From positions 1 to 21,650 of IMG/VR virus record IMGVR_UViG_3300033145_002733: a stretch of 21,650 nucleotides of DNA, one strand, 5' to 3'. A program made the position numbers and the translations under genes. The stretch is from a virus. This document shows positions 1 to 5,936 of this stretch, in pieces; within the stretch, counting starts at the first letter, position 1; each line of letters opens with the position of its first letter. The notes beneath the pieces are model-generated. The model was given only the letters and a program-made list of their open reading frames with translations, did not search any database and was not told the DNA's origin.

Positions 1-94
1 ACCGTAGAAATCGCTAAAAAGCTAAATTTTTAAAATCCCGCAAACCCGCATAGAATCAGGGTTTGACCGTATTTTCAAAGCAACTGACCGAGTG
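1..94. other. Non-coding edge segment replacing the 3' half of a tRNA-Ser
   Basis: No gene is visible here. The segment abuts the anticodon-loop side of the truncated tRNA-Ser and contains a 7-bp inverted repeat (CAAACCC at 41-47, GGGTTTG at 59-65). The A/T-rich left part and the inverted repeat resemble the arm regions beside integrase attachment sites. I infer it may be the end of a second element lying mostly outside the window. Confidence 0.35.
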
Positions 95-136
95 GATTTC
101 GAGTCGAGCGCCTTCGACCAACTCAGCCATCTCTCC
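95..136 (-). pseudogene. 5' half of tRNA-Ser(CGA), truncated after the anticodon loop
   Basis: On the minus strand this begins GGAGAGATGGCTGAG, as the intact tRNA-Ser(GCT) gene at 16034-16128 does apart from a few bases. It continues through the D-arm, the 5' anticodon stem CTCGA and the loop CTCGAAA (anticodon CGA). The 3' anticodon stem should read TCGAG but reads TCCAC. No variable arm, T-arm or GCCA end follows in the remaining 94 bases. The break at the anticodon loop is typical of tyrosine-recombinase crossover. UCG codons could still be read by tRNA-Ser(TGA), so losing this gene may be tolerated. Confidence 0.7.
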
Positions 137-154
137 ATGTTCAAAACAAAAAGC

Positions 155-613
155 TTATTTTTTATTTTCCCTCAATTCCCTGAAAAAATTTTTAAGAATT
201 GCCCGGCACTCATCCTCAAGTACACCGGATACCACCGCCACCTGGTGATTAAAGCGCGGTTCCCTTACGATATCCATAATGGAGTCAATTGCGCCCGCCT
301 TGGGATCCTGGGCACCATACACCAAAGTTTGTATCCTGAATTGAATCATAGCCCCGGCACACATGGAACATGGTTCCAACGTAACATAAAGTACTGCGCC
401 GTTTAGTCTCCAATTACCAATATGACGGGCTGCCTGCCTCAATGCCATAATTTCCGCATGTGCGGTGCTGTCTATCAACGTCTCCCGCAAATTGTGACCC
501 CGGCCAATAATTTTATCGCCTAGTACCACCACCGCACCAACAGGCACTTCACCTAGATCGTAGGCTTTTTGAGCTTCCGTTAGGGCTTCGCGCATATACC
601 CGGCCTGGTTCAA
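155..613 (-). CDS. tadA: tRNA-specific adenosine deaminase TadA
   Basis: TadA deaminates A34 of tRNA-Arg(ACG) to inosine so that one tRNA reads CGU, CGC and CGA. The 152-residue product has the cytidine/deoxycytidylate deaminase fold: zinc ligands H52, C82 and C85 with catalytic E54 in the HAE and PCSMC motifs, and GEVPVGAV near the N-terminus. I chose the TTG start at 611-613 because AAAGGGG lies 8 bases upstream and it gives the usual N-terminus. The frame stays open upstream to 892, but that part crosses the att site and the start of the outward promoter transcript, so it is not coding. Before insertion the gene began about 24 bases after the CCA end of tRNA-Arg(CCT) and was probably co-transcribed with it. 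The nearest promoter now lies inside the inserted element. Confidence 0.93.
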   Translation of the reverse strand: MNQAGYMREALTEAQKAYDLGEVPVGAVVVLGDKIIGRGHNLRETLIDSTAHAEIMALRQAARHIGNWRLNGAVLYVTLEPCSMCAGAMIQFRIQTLVYGAQDPKAGAIDSIMDIVREPRFNHQVAVVSGVLEDECRAILKNFFRELRENKK

Positions 614-636
614 TAAAGGTTCCCCTTTAAAAAAAA

Positions 637-683
637 TGGTGCGCCTGGAGAGACTCGAACTCCCGACACGCGGTTTAGGAAAC
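637..683 (-). repeat. Left attachment site: displaced 3' part of tRNA-Arg(CCT)
   Basis: This copy runs from the anticodon loop through the T-arm and acceptor 3' strand to an encoded CCA. The 17 bases at 667-683 are identical to 15685-15701 and form the core. The T-arm differs from the intact tRNA by a compensated pair (A-U here, G-C there), so it is a genuine tRNA 3' end and not random decay. Confidence 0.9.
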
Positions 684-791
684 TGAAATATACCCTTTTT
701 ATAGTTTGCGTAACCTTGCAATCCCTTGGTATTATTGGCTTTGTCATTTCTTGGGATTACCCCCAAGTGCCGTTTTTGGGTGCATTTTAAA

Positions 792-818
792 ATGTTTGCT
801 CCCAAAATGCTCCCAAAA
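792..818 (+). repeat. 27-bp arm-type repeat, left copy
   Basis: This matches 15562-15588 exactly and in the same orientation. It contains GCTCCCAAAAT followed by a second CTCCCAAAA. It lies 108 bases inside the left core; the right copy lies 96 bases inside the right core. That symmetry is expected of integrase arm-binding sites in attP. Confidence 0.8.
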
Positions 819-853
819 AAAACAACCGCCTGTTCCCAATGCGCCCAAGTGAT

Positions 854-882
854 ATTATACGATATATACACAATCCAGTCAA
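854..882 (-). promoter_or_regulatory. Outward sigma-A-type promoter at the left end
   Basis: TTGACT at 877-882 and a consensus TATAAT at 854-859 are separated by exactly 17 bases, reading leftward. Between here and tadA I see no terminator: the hairpin at 750-767 has no U-run on this strand. It would give tadA a promoter after the element cut it off from the tRNA unit, or it drives a short element RNA. Confidence 0.7.
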
Positions 883-1069
883 CACAAGCCACACCTTACC
901 AATAGCAAGGAAAACATTACCCCCCGATCCGTCCCGCTGCTCTGGTGGCTGCCCCCTCAGCACCGGTTGTCCCGCTCACCCCATGCGGGGGTCTTGGCGT
1001 TCGACGGATCATCAATATTAAATTGTACCCCCGGCCCTCAACTACTCCGCAAAATGAGTATAAGTCCCC

Positions 1070-1315
1070 TCAAAATTTACCGGTACCGTACAGCATTACT
1101 CGTATTTCGTCCAGCGTTTCACGGCTGGCTCCCAACCTCCCCGCTACAGTCTGTAATGCTTGAAGGTGCCCGGTCGCCATGCTTACTAGGCGGCGCTTAT
1201 CCTCTTGGGACGATGTTTTCGCCATGAATGAAAAATAAAAACAGGCATTGTCCACAATATCACGATATATCCGCTCAAACAGTTCATTTATTGGCCACGC
1301 CTCCCCCACCCGCAC
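1070..1315 (-). CDS. Hypothetical protein, 81 residues, left-end operon
   Basis: I do not recognise this protein. It starts at a GTG with AAGGGGAG about 8 bases upstream, one base after the TAG stop of the preceding gene, so the two are probably translationally coupled. The product is soluble and mostly helical, without Cys-rich motifs, signal peptide or membrane segment, and ends in a segment with DEIRVMLYG. It is the last gene of a three-gene operon near the left attachment site, where satellites and prophages often carry accessory genes. Function is unknown. Confidence 0.65.
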   Translation of the reverse strand: MRVGEAWPINELFERIYRDIVDNACFYFSFMAKTSSQEDKRRLVSMATGHLQALQTVAGRLGASRETLDEIRVMLYGTGKF

Positions 1316-1316
1316 A

Positions 1317-1649
1317 CTATGCTCCCCTTCGTAATAGCAGCCCGTTAACTAATACATTAAAGTTATCATCATCCAGGGTGTTACACGCTCGGGCCAGGTT
1401 AACGCTACCGCTGCCGCCATACAAGTTTAGTGCCACATCAACCATGAGCTTTTCACCGCCGCTTAACCCGGCTTTCAACTCCCCAAGGGTCATATCACAA
1501 TTAAGGTATCCTATATACCGCTGCCACACATCCCGCCCCAGGGAGGTGATGATGTAACACAGGCTCATATACTCCCGGTCATCATTACCGCCCAGCTCGG
1601 CCAGGGCCTCATTATAGAGTGCCTCATGCGCTTGGCTGTTGAACGTCAT
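1317..1649 (-). CDS. Hypothetical protein, 110 residues, left-end operon
   Basis: AGGAGGGG lies 5 bases upstream of the ATG. The product is a soluble protein with an N-terminal helical segment (EALYNEALAEL) and a C-terminal GGEKLMVDVALNLYGG stretch. The shape (about 110 residues, a GG turn followed by A-x-N-L-[YW]-G) recalls small phage proteins of the DUF6075 kind, but I hold that only weakly. It is the second gene of the leftward operon, 64 bases after the 123-residue gene and directly followed by the 81-residue gene. No catalytic motif is visible. Confidence 0.7.
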   Translation of the reverse strand: MTFNSQAHEALYNEALAELGGNDDREYMSLCYIITSLGRDVWQRYIGYLNCDMTLGELKAGLSGGEKLMVDVALNLYGGSGSVNLARACNTLDDDNFNVLVNGLLLRRGA

Positions 1650-1713
1650 AAGATCCCCTCCTGGTCGTTGGAATAGGTTTTACTGAGTATTTCTCCTGTA
1701 GCTCCGTTTGCCT

Positions 1714-2085
1714 TTATTGCTCAACTGCTTCCTTTGACAGCTTTTTGCTTGCATAAACGTAGTCACATGCAATGCTGATTAACTGGACTATGAAATCGTA
1801 GTCCCAATACCATTTATGAGACTGCTTCCCGTTTGCATCCTCGTCGTTTAGATTTGTATCAGCCCACTTTATAGCAGCATGGGGTGTCGGATTTTCACTG
1901 AAAATATAATTGTTCTCCAAATGGCCTAATACCGTGTTGGCCTTTTCAAGTTTTATTAAGATGTCCTCAAGGGCCATTGTCTTTTTATACAGTTCATCCT
2001 TTAACCCTTCGATTATTTTTTGGGTGGTGTCCGCCGCAAATGTTCCGGATACTTCATTTTCAATAGGCACAGCAACATTAACCAT
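1714..2085 (-). CDS. Hypothetical protein, 123 residues, first gene of left-end operon
   Basis: It has a strong ribosome binding site (AAAGGAGG, 7 bases before the ATG) and a consensus-like promoter at 2176-2204. Residues about 20-60 are predicted helical and possibly coiled (KIIEGLKDELYKKTMALED continuing into LIKLEKANTVLGHLEN). The C-terminal part is rich in aromatic residues (KWYWDYDF). No known domain is recognised. Its promoter faces the small Xre-type regulator across a 210-bp region with repeated operator-like motifs, so the regulator probably controls it. Possible roles are superinfection exclusion, defence or helper interference; nothing in the sequence settles this. Confidence 0.75.
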   Translation of the reverse strand: MVNVAVPIENEVSGTFAADTTQKIIEGLKDELYKKTMALEDILIKLEKANTVLGHLENNYIFSENPTPHAAIKWADTNLNDEDANGKQSHKWYWDYDFIVQLISIACDYVYASKKLSKEAVEQ

Positions 2086-2175
2086 AGTAAATCCTCCTTT
2101 GTTTTTTATTGTCGCGCACTACAAAAGTATATTGATGCATAAAACACAATGCATTATGCAGTTACTATACTTCAT

Positions 2176-2204
2176 ATTGTAGTTTGCATTTTGCAGTATG
2201 TCAA
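2176..2204 (-). promoter_or_regulatory. Promoter of the left-end operon
   Basis: TTGACA (2199-2204) and TACAAT (2176-2181) with a 17-base spacer read leftward into the 123-residue gene. One copy of the ATTTTGCAG motif lies inside the spacer (2188-2196). Confidence 0.7.
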
Positions 2205-2256
2205 TGGTTTTTTGCCTAATATAGTAGTTAAAAAAAAGTATCTATTTTGCAGAATA
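2188..2256. promoter_or_regulatory. Repeated operator-like motif between divergent promoters
   Basis: ATTTTGCAGTAT at 2188-2199 and ATTTTGCAGAAT at 2244-2255 are direct repeats 56 bases apart. The first lies in the spacer of the leftward promoter; the second overlaps the -35 and spacer of the rightward one. A related GCAGTTACTATAC lies at about 2158-2170. A protein bound at both sites could control both directions; the Xre-type protein encoded at 2295 is the natural candidate. Confidence 0.5.
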
Positions 2257-2273
2257 CATAAATCTGTTATAAT
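2245..2273 (+). promoter_or_regulatory. Promoter of the small Xre-type regulator
   Basis: TTTTGC (2245-2250) and TATAAT (2268-2273) with a 17-base spacer lie just upstream of the ribosome binding site of the gene at 2295. The -35 box is weak and overlaps the second ATTTTGCAG motif, which suggests autoregulation. Confidence 0.55.
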
Positions 2274-2294
2274 TACATTGGAGGTGATACATAA

Positions 2295-2510
2295 ATGTCG
2301 GAAATTAAATGCCGCTTGAGTGCATTAATGGGTGCAAAACGTTTAAAGATAGTAGACTTGCACGATATATCCGGAATAGCCAGAGATACAATAAGTAGTC
2401 TTTATCATGAAAAGGGTAAAGGAATAACATTTGACGTTTTGGCTAAGCTCTGTGCTGCTCTAAACTGCCAACCCGGTGATCTATTTGAATACATACCCGA
2501 CGAAAAATAA
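2295..2510 (+). CDS. Small Xre/Cro-type HTH regulator, 71 residues
   Basis: The product is almost entirely a lambda Cro/C1-type helix-turn-helix domain: RLSALMGAKRLKIVDLHDIS, then GIARDTISSLYHEKG as recognition helix, then FDVLAKLCAALNCQPGDLFEY. Such 65-75 residue single-domain regulators are common in Firmicute mobile elements. GGAGGTGAT precedes the ATG by 7 bases. It runs against its neighbours, divergent from the left-end operon and convergent with the late operon, with which it shares a terminator. Cytoplasmic DNA binding is expected. Likely role (inference): repressor of the left-end operon and of itself. Confidence 0.88.
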   Translation: MSEIKCRLSALMGAKRLKIVDLHDISGIARDTISSLYHEKGKGITFDVLAKLCAALNCQPGDLFEYIPDEK

Positions 2511-2573
2511 AATTTCCTGAAAACGCATAATCAGGGAACTGTCATTACTGTCGTTGGTCAAGCATTAACAAAA

Positions 2574-2604
2574 ATAATAAGCGGGATTGCTCCCGCTTAT
2601 TTTA
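2574..2604. terminator. Bidirectional terminator between late operon and small regulator
   Basis: A 10-bp stem (AATAAGCGGG at 2576-2585 with CCCGCTTATT at 2592-2601, loop ATTGCT) is flanked by A-rich sequence on one side and T-rich sequence on the other. It can end transcription from both the regulator and the late operon. Confidence 0.85.
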
Positions 2605-2706
2605 TTATTCTGCCGGTAATACCGCGCCGCCAAAGGCAATGGACAAACTAATCCGCTAACACCTGTCATCGAGTGTGTCACTGGGGCGGTCAACGGTATC
2701 ATCTAT

Positions 2707-2868
2707 TTAAAATAAATCCATTGTTAGCAATAGCCACTCTGCACCGCTATATATATAAACGTCCATAGTATTAGTTTCAAGGTATCGGCTCCCCGGCGGT
2801 ACGTTTTCTGTTGGCTTTGCTTCTGTAGACAGCCCCATATAACGCCTGTAGTAAGTTACCATAATCAT
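2707..2868 (-). CDS. Small phage structural-type protein, 53 residues
   Basis: This short reading frame starts at ATG 2866-2868 with AGAGG upstream, 16 bases after the zinc-ribbon gene, and is the last gene of the late operon. The middle has a pattern recurring in phage head-fibre, head-decoration and tail proteins: STEAKPTENVPPGSRYLE followed by DVYIYSGAEW (a proline- and glycine-rich turn, then a beta hairpin ending in a tryptophan). That pattern argues for a virion component, but the protein is too short to assign. About 100 non-coding bases separate it from the terminator. Confidence 0.6.
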   Translation of the reverse strand: MIMVTYYRRYMGLSTEAKPTENVPPGSRYLETNTMDVYIYSGAEWLLLTMDLF

Positions 2869-2884
2869 TAATAGCAGCCTCTTT

Positions 2885-3109
2885 TCAAATTCCCGCCAGT
2901 TTGGCCACCTTACGGCTCACCCGGGCGGTTTCCTTTCCATCCCGCATAGCAGCGTAATATTTTAACATGCTCCAGGCCCATGCTGCCATATAGCCGGGGT
3001 CCTCTCGTTGTTTAAAGTATTCTGCCGGAAAATATTCACCGTCACAAATAGGGCAGTAGTAATGGTCATCTTTTATCATCATTTCCACTTTGCATGTTGG
3101 GCAGGTCAT
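2885..3109 (-). CDS. Zinc-ribbon protein, 74 residues
   Basis: The N-terminal half is a four-cysteine zinc ribbon (CPTC at residues 3-6 and CPIC at about 19-22) followed by an acidic/aromatic stretch and a basic C-terminal helix. The same pattern, CPxC, a Met, CxxC or CxC, then E[FY][FW]P and [PR]EDP, occurs in the middle of the neighbouring 328-residue protein, so the two ribbons look like relatives. The start overlaps the end of that gene by 44 bases, with a weak GAGG about 10 bases upstream. Function is unknown; nucleic acid binding or a scaffold role are possible. Confidence 0.75.
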   Translation of the reverse strand: MTCPTCKVEMMIKDDHYYCPICDGEYFPAEYFKQREDPGYMAAWAWSMLKYYAAMRDGKETARVSRKVAKLAGI

Positions 3110-4052
3110 CTTTTTGGTACCTCGCTTTCACAGCAGCCCTCCGCGCTTTCTCGTCTTTAAACCACGGGTGTTCTTTCCAATCACCATTGAGTGACCCTTT
3201 CAGCGCCTTCATGTTAGCTACGCCTTTATTTATTGGCAGGTATGCGTCAGACTTTAAGCTAATCCTGATTAACTTATAAACTGCGTCCAGGGTCCACTCA
3301 CGTCCCCGGTTGGTTTTAAAGCCCTCCATGTTTAGACGGTCGGCTATGTCGTGGCAGTTGTAGCCATGCCCGGCCATACTGAGCACTATCTCATTGATGC
3401 GCTCGCGCTGGGCCTGGTAGTCCTCCCCGGTGGCCATTATCCCATTGCGCTTTAGGTGTGCCAAAACATTTGCCCGCGCCCAGGGTTTACCCCGGGGTGT
3501 AAGGTGCCCGGCAGCGTTAAGAGCTGCGGCAATCTGGATTGCATTGTTACCCTCGTTATAAAGGCGCTGCATCAGCTTTACCAGGTCGTCTCCATCCTCA
3601 GTTCTTAACCTCCAGGGTCGGGTCCAGTCCTCGGGATCCTCGGGCACCTGCTTATCACATGGCCAGAATTCCGCGCCACATTCACAGCGCCAGAAGAATA
3701 GGTCCTGCTTCTTCATAGTGCCACCACACTCGGGACAGAATAGGTCATCATTACCTGATATTGTGGTATCAATGCCGGCGCGCTTCATCCAGCTATTGAC
3801 CGTGTTTTCATGTATGCCCGCCTTACGCGCAATTACAGCGGGCGAAAAGCCCTGCCGGGCCAGGTCAAGCGCTGCAGCTTTCTTTGCTTCAAGCTCCCGG
3901 CGGTATTGCTGCCGGTATTCCCGGTACTCAGGTAACTTCAACAGGCGCATGTTTAAAATGTCGCTATCCATGCCCATTTCCCGGGCAACCTCTACCACTG
4001 CAGCACCGGCTAAAACCTTCTTCAGCACTTCTTCAATATCCAGCAGGATCAC
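3066..4052 (-). CDS. Multi-HTH, zinc-ribbon DNA-binding protein in the late operon
   Basis: The 328-residue protein has an N-terminal HTH-like segment (about 10-35) and a clearer HTH (about 65-95, GFSPAVIARKAGIHENTVN). A zinc ribbon follows (about 108-130, CPECGG and CECGAEFWP). Two consecutive copies resemble the DNA-binding Recombinase domain of large serine recombinases: IAAALNAAGHLTPRGKPWAR and IADRLNMEGFKTNRGREW. No serine resolvase catalytic domain is present, so it should bind but not cut DNA. It sits directly after the capsid gene, where connector and tail genes would normally begin. The start is uncertain: a sequence very close to the anti-SD complement (AGGGGGTGATCC) overlaps the nominal GTG, so translation may begin slightly downstream. 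Function is unknown. Confidence 0.8.
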   Translation of the reverse strand: MILLDIEEVLKKVLAGAAVVEVAREMGMDSDILNMRLLKLPEYREYRQQYRRELEAKKAAALDLARQGFSPAVIARKAGIHENTVNSWMKRAGIDTTISGNDDLFCPECGGTMKKQDLFFWRCECGAEFWPCDKQVPEDPEDWTRPWRLRTEDGDDLVKLMQRLYNEGNNAIQIAAALNAAGHLTPRGKPWARANVLAHLKRNGIMATGEDYQAQRERINEIVLSMAGHGYNCHDIADRLNMEGFKTNRGREWTLDAVYKLIRISLKSDAYLPINKGVANMKALKGSLNGDWKEHPWFKDEKARRAAVKARYQKDDLPNMQSGNDDKR

Positions 4053-4100
4053 CCCCTAAGGGCCAGCCGGCAGATGATAACGCCAGCCGGTGTTATAATG

Positions 4101-5936
4101 CTAGGCTCTCGTTGCCAGTGCCACAAACGGACTAACGAGATCAGTCCCTTTGTATGAACTCAGGGGCGCGTTAAACACGGGCTGCCCTGCTACCCGATAA
4201 GTGAATTTAAAGACCTGCTCATCGTACAGGAAGCGTACATGAACGCTCACAGCTGCATCAATACCACCTTTGTCGGCCAGCAGATAGTTTGAAAGGTCAC
4301 ACAAGAGTATATCACCGGTTGTCCCTAGGCTCTCAGCCTGTTCAATGGGAATCACTGGGCGACCGAACAGCGTGCTGTAAGGCTGTCCGGAAATGCCGCC
4401 TGCCGGCATATAAACCGGGATCCCGCCAACCCCAACTGCCATAGACATTGCGAACAGCTGCGGCAAAACATTTTGGTTGATTAGCCAAACGCTGTTTGGC
4501 TGTGAAGGTGCCCACAGCCTAGCCCACATTTTTGTTATGTTCTCAAATATCACACTATTGGCAGCCTGAGCAGTTTCTTTTGGCACCGATACAAGGGCTC
4601 CGCTGTTCATAATTCCAAGCGGTTTTCCAACTCCCTCACCACGGAGGATACAATCATCAATCACAAACGCAAACTCTTCAGCAAAAGCCTGCTGGATAAC
4701 GCTCTGCAAGGTAGCTGAGTTCTCGATCAGCTCATCGGTGGCATAACATAACCCGATCAGCTTATTCAAGCTCAGTTCCATTTGTCTAAATTTTGGCTTA
4801 CTGCCGGTGTATTTATCAGCCTCAGCTGCCCAATATGCCCGGACACCACCCCAACGGCTGCCGGTAGCTCGGCTGGACTCGGCAACAGCGTTTATTTTCA
4901 TGCTGTTGGCGTTGGTGCTGATGGGAATTCTTCGGCAGCGGCTGGCCAACACGCCGGTTTCATAAGTGCGCTTTAAAAGCTCACTGCTAAAATCCTGGTT
5001 AACCAGGAAACCACCGTCAGCCGGCACGGACTCGCCAAGCCCGCTGGCTGCCCGCTTGGTCAAGCGCTCGTCAACATACCCGTCAGGCATACCGGCGCGC
5101 ATTACTGCCTGCAGCTGCTCGCCAAGGCTGCGCCATTCATTGGTTGGTTCAATCACCTTTACATTGGGTTGCCGGCGCTTTTCCTCTTTTTTAAACTCGC
5201 CGTTTTTAATCCGTTTTTCTAGGCTTCTAATCTCGGTCTGCAGGTCGATATAATCACGCTGCTCATCGTCGCTCAGGTCCCGTTCCTCGTCGTCGGCAGC
5301 GGCCATAATAGCGTCGGCCTGTGCTTTCAGATTAGCTAATTTCTGCCTTGCTTCGCGTTCCTGTAATTTCATGGTTTTTTTACCCTCCCGAATTTTTTTA
5401 TATTCTTCCAGTGACCGACAGTTTACCTCATTATTGGGGTAGGCTGGAAAGGCCACAGGAGATATTTCATAGAGTTCAGCGTCAAGAATGGACCGCTTAT
5501 ACAGCTTTTGGCTATCCCGTTCAACACGGGACCATTTGTCTTTAACTACCCTCATACCAAAGGATACGCCGTCAACGTCACCGCGCTTGATACTTTCCCA
5601 GGCATCGCTGCCGGCTTGAGTGTCGGGTAAATCAAGCTCAAAGTTAAGCCCGGCCTGATCAGAGTTAACGCGAAGGGTGTTAGCCTTAGTGTTGCCCAGC
5701 ACTTGGGCGGTGTCATGGCTCCATAATCCCACCACACCCCGGTTTTTTAGGCTATCATCAAAACACCCAGCGCCTAACTCTTCAACAAATGAGTCACCCC
5801 AAAAGTCACGCATAACCGCGCTTTCGGTGTCGTACTTGATCTTACCGGTAATGGTCCGTTTACTGCTATCCTCGGTCTGTCTTACCTCCAGCCTTACCGG
5901 TAATGCCCTAATTTCCTTCCCCTGATTCTTTTTCAT
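4101..5936 (-). CDS. HK97-type prohead protease fused to major capsid protein
   Basis: Residues 1-188 form a serine prohead protease of the HK97 gp4 family: H74 in GLWSHD, S125 in GVSFGM, and YEISPVAFPAYPN. Residues 189-611 form a full-length HK97-fold major capsid protein: a charged coiled delta-domain (about 190-275), then the mature fold from about 300 (ASGLGESVPADGGFLV onward). The ATG at 5934-5936 has AAAGGAG upstream; a frame-compatible upstream ATG lacks one. At the junction (5370-5400) lie two A7 tracts, a GGGAGG, and ATG codon 189 read as ATGA. This suggests an internal start for free capsid protein and an origin by a one-base change fusing two genes. It overlaps the portal gene by 29 bases. 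The protease matures the capsid from within the prohead. Confidence 0.93.
   Translation of the reverse strand: MKKNQGKEIRALPVRLEVRQTEDSSKRTITGKIKYDTESAVMRDFWGDSFVEELGAGCFDDSLKNRGVVGLWSHDTAQVLGNTKANTLRVNSDQAGLNFELDLPDTQAGSDAWESIKRGDVDGVSFGMRVVKDKWSRVERDSQKLYKRSILDAELYEISPVAFPAYPNNEVNCRSLEEYKKIREGKKTMKLQEREARQKLANLKAQADAIMAAADDEERDLSDDEQRDYIDLQTEIRSLEKRIKNGEFKKEEKRRQPNVKVIEPTNEWRSLGEQLQAVMRAGMPDGYVDERLTKRAASGLGESVPADGGFLVNQDFSSELLKRTYETGVLASRCRRIPISTNANSMKINAVAESSRATGSRWGGVRAYWAAEADKYTGSKPKFRQMELSLNKLIGLCYATDELIENSATLQSVIQQAFAEEFAFVIDDCILRGEGVGKPLGIMNSGALVSVPKETAQAANSVIFENITKMWARLWAPSQPNSVWLINQNVLPQLFAMSMAVGVGGIPVYMPAGGISGQPYSTLFGRPVIPIEQAESLGTTGDILLCDLSNYLLADKGGIDAAVSVHVRFLYDEQVFKFTYRVAGQPVFNAPLSSYKGTDLVSPFVALATRA

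Larger units (their letters stand above)
684..1069. other. Left end of element without genes: att arms and outward promoter
   Basis: No convincing gene lies here. It holds one copy of the 27-bp arm repeat, a CTTGGG/CCCAAG hairpin (750-755 with 762-767), several further CCCAA-type motifs that may be extra integrase or excisionase sites, and an outward promoter. A G/C-rich stretch at about 935-985 contains a short ACCCC/GGGGT hairpin of unknown meaning. Confidence 0.5.

Noticed and set aside
614-892. An N-terminal extension of TadA by 93 codons, in frame through the att site
   Set aside because: The promoter -10 at 854-859 lies inside it, so the upstream ATG would not be in that transcript. 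The extension is derived from element DNA and tRNA sequence, and a TTG with a good ribosome binding site gives the normal TadA start.
935-1000. A G/C-rich stretch with a short hairpin as a cos site
   Set aside because: It is far from the terminase and HNH genes and has no recognisable cos features. The HNH-terS region is a better place but also shows no clear cos.
1228-1557. Long plus-strand open frames opposite the left-end, portal, terminase and primase genes
   Set aside because: They are antisense to genes with good ribosome binding sites or recognisable domains, lack their own start signals and have low-complexity compositions.
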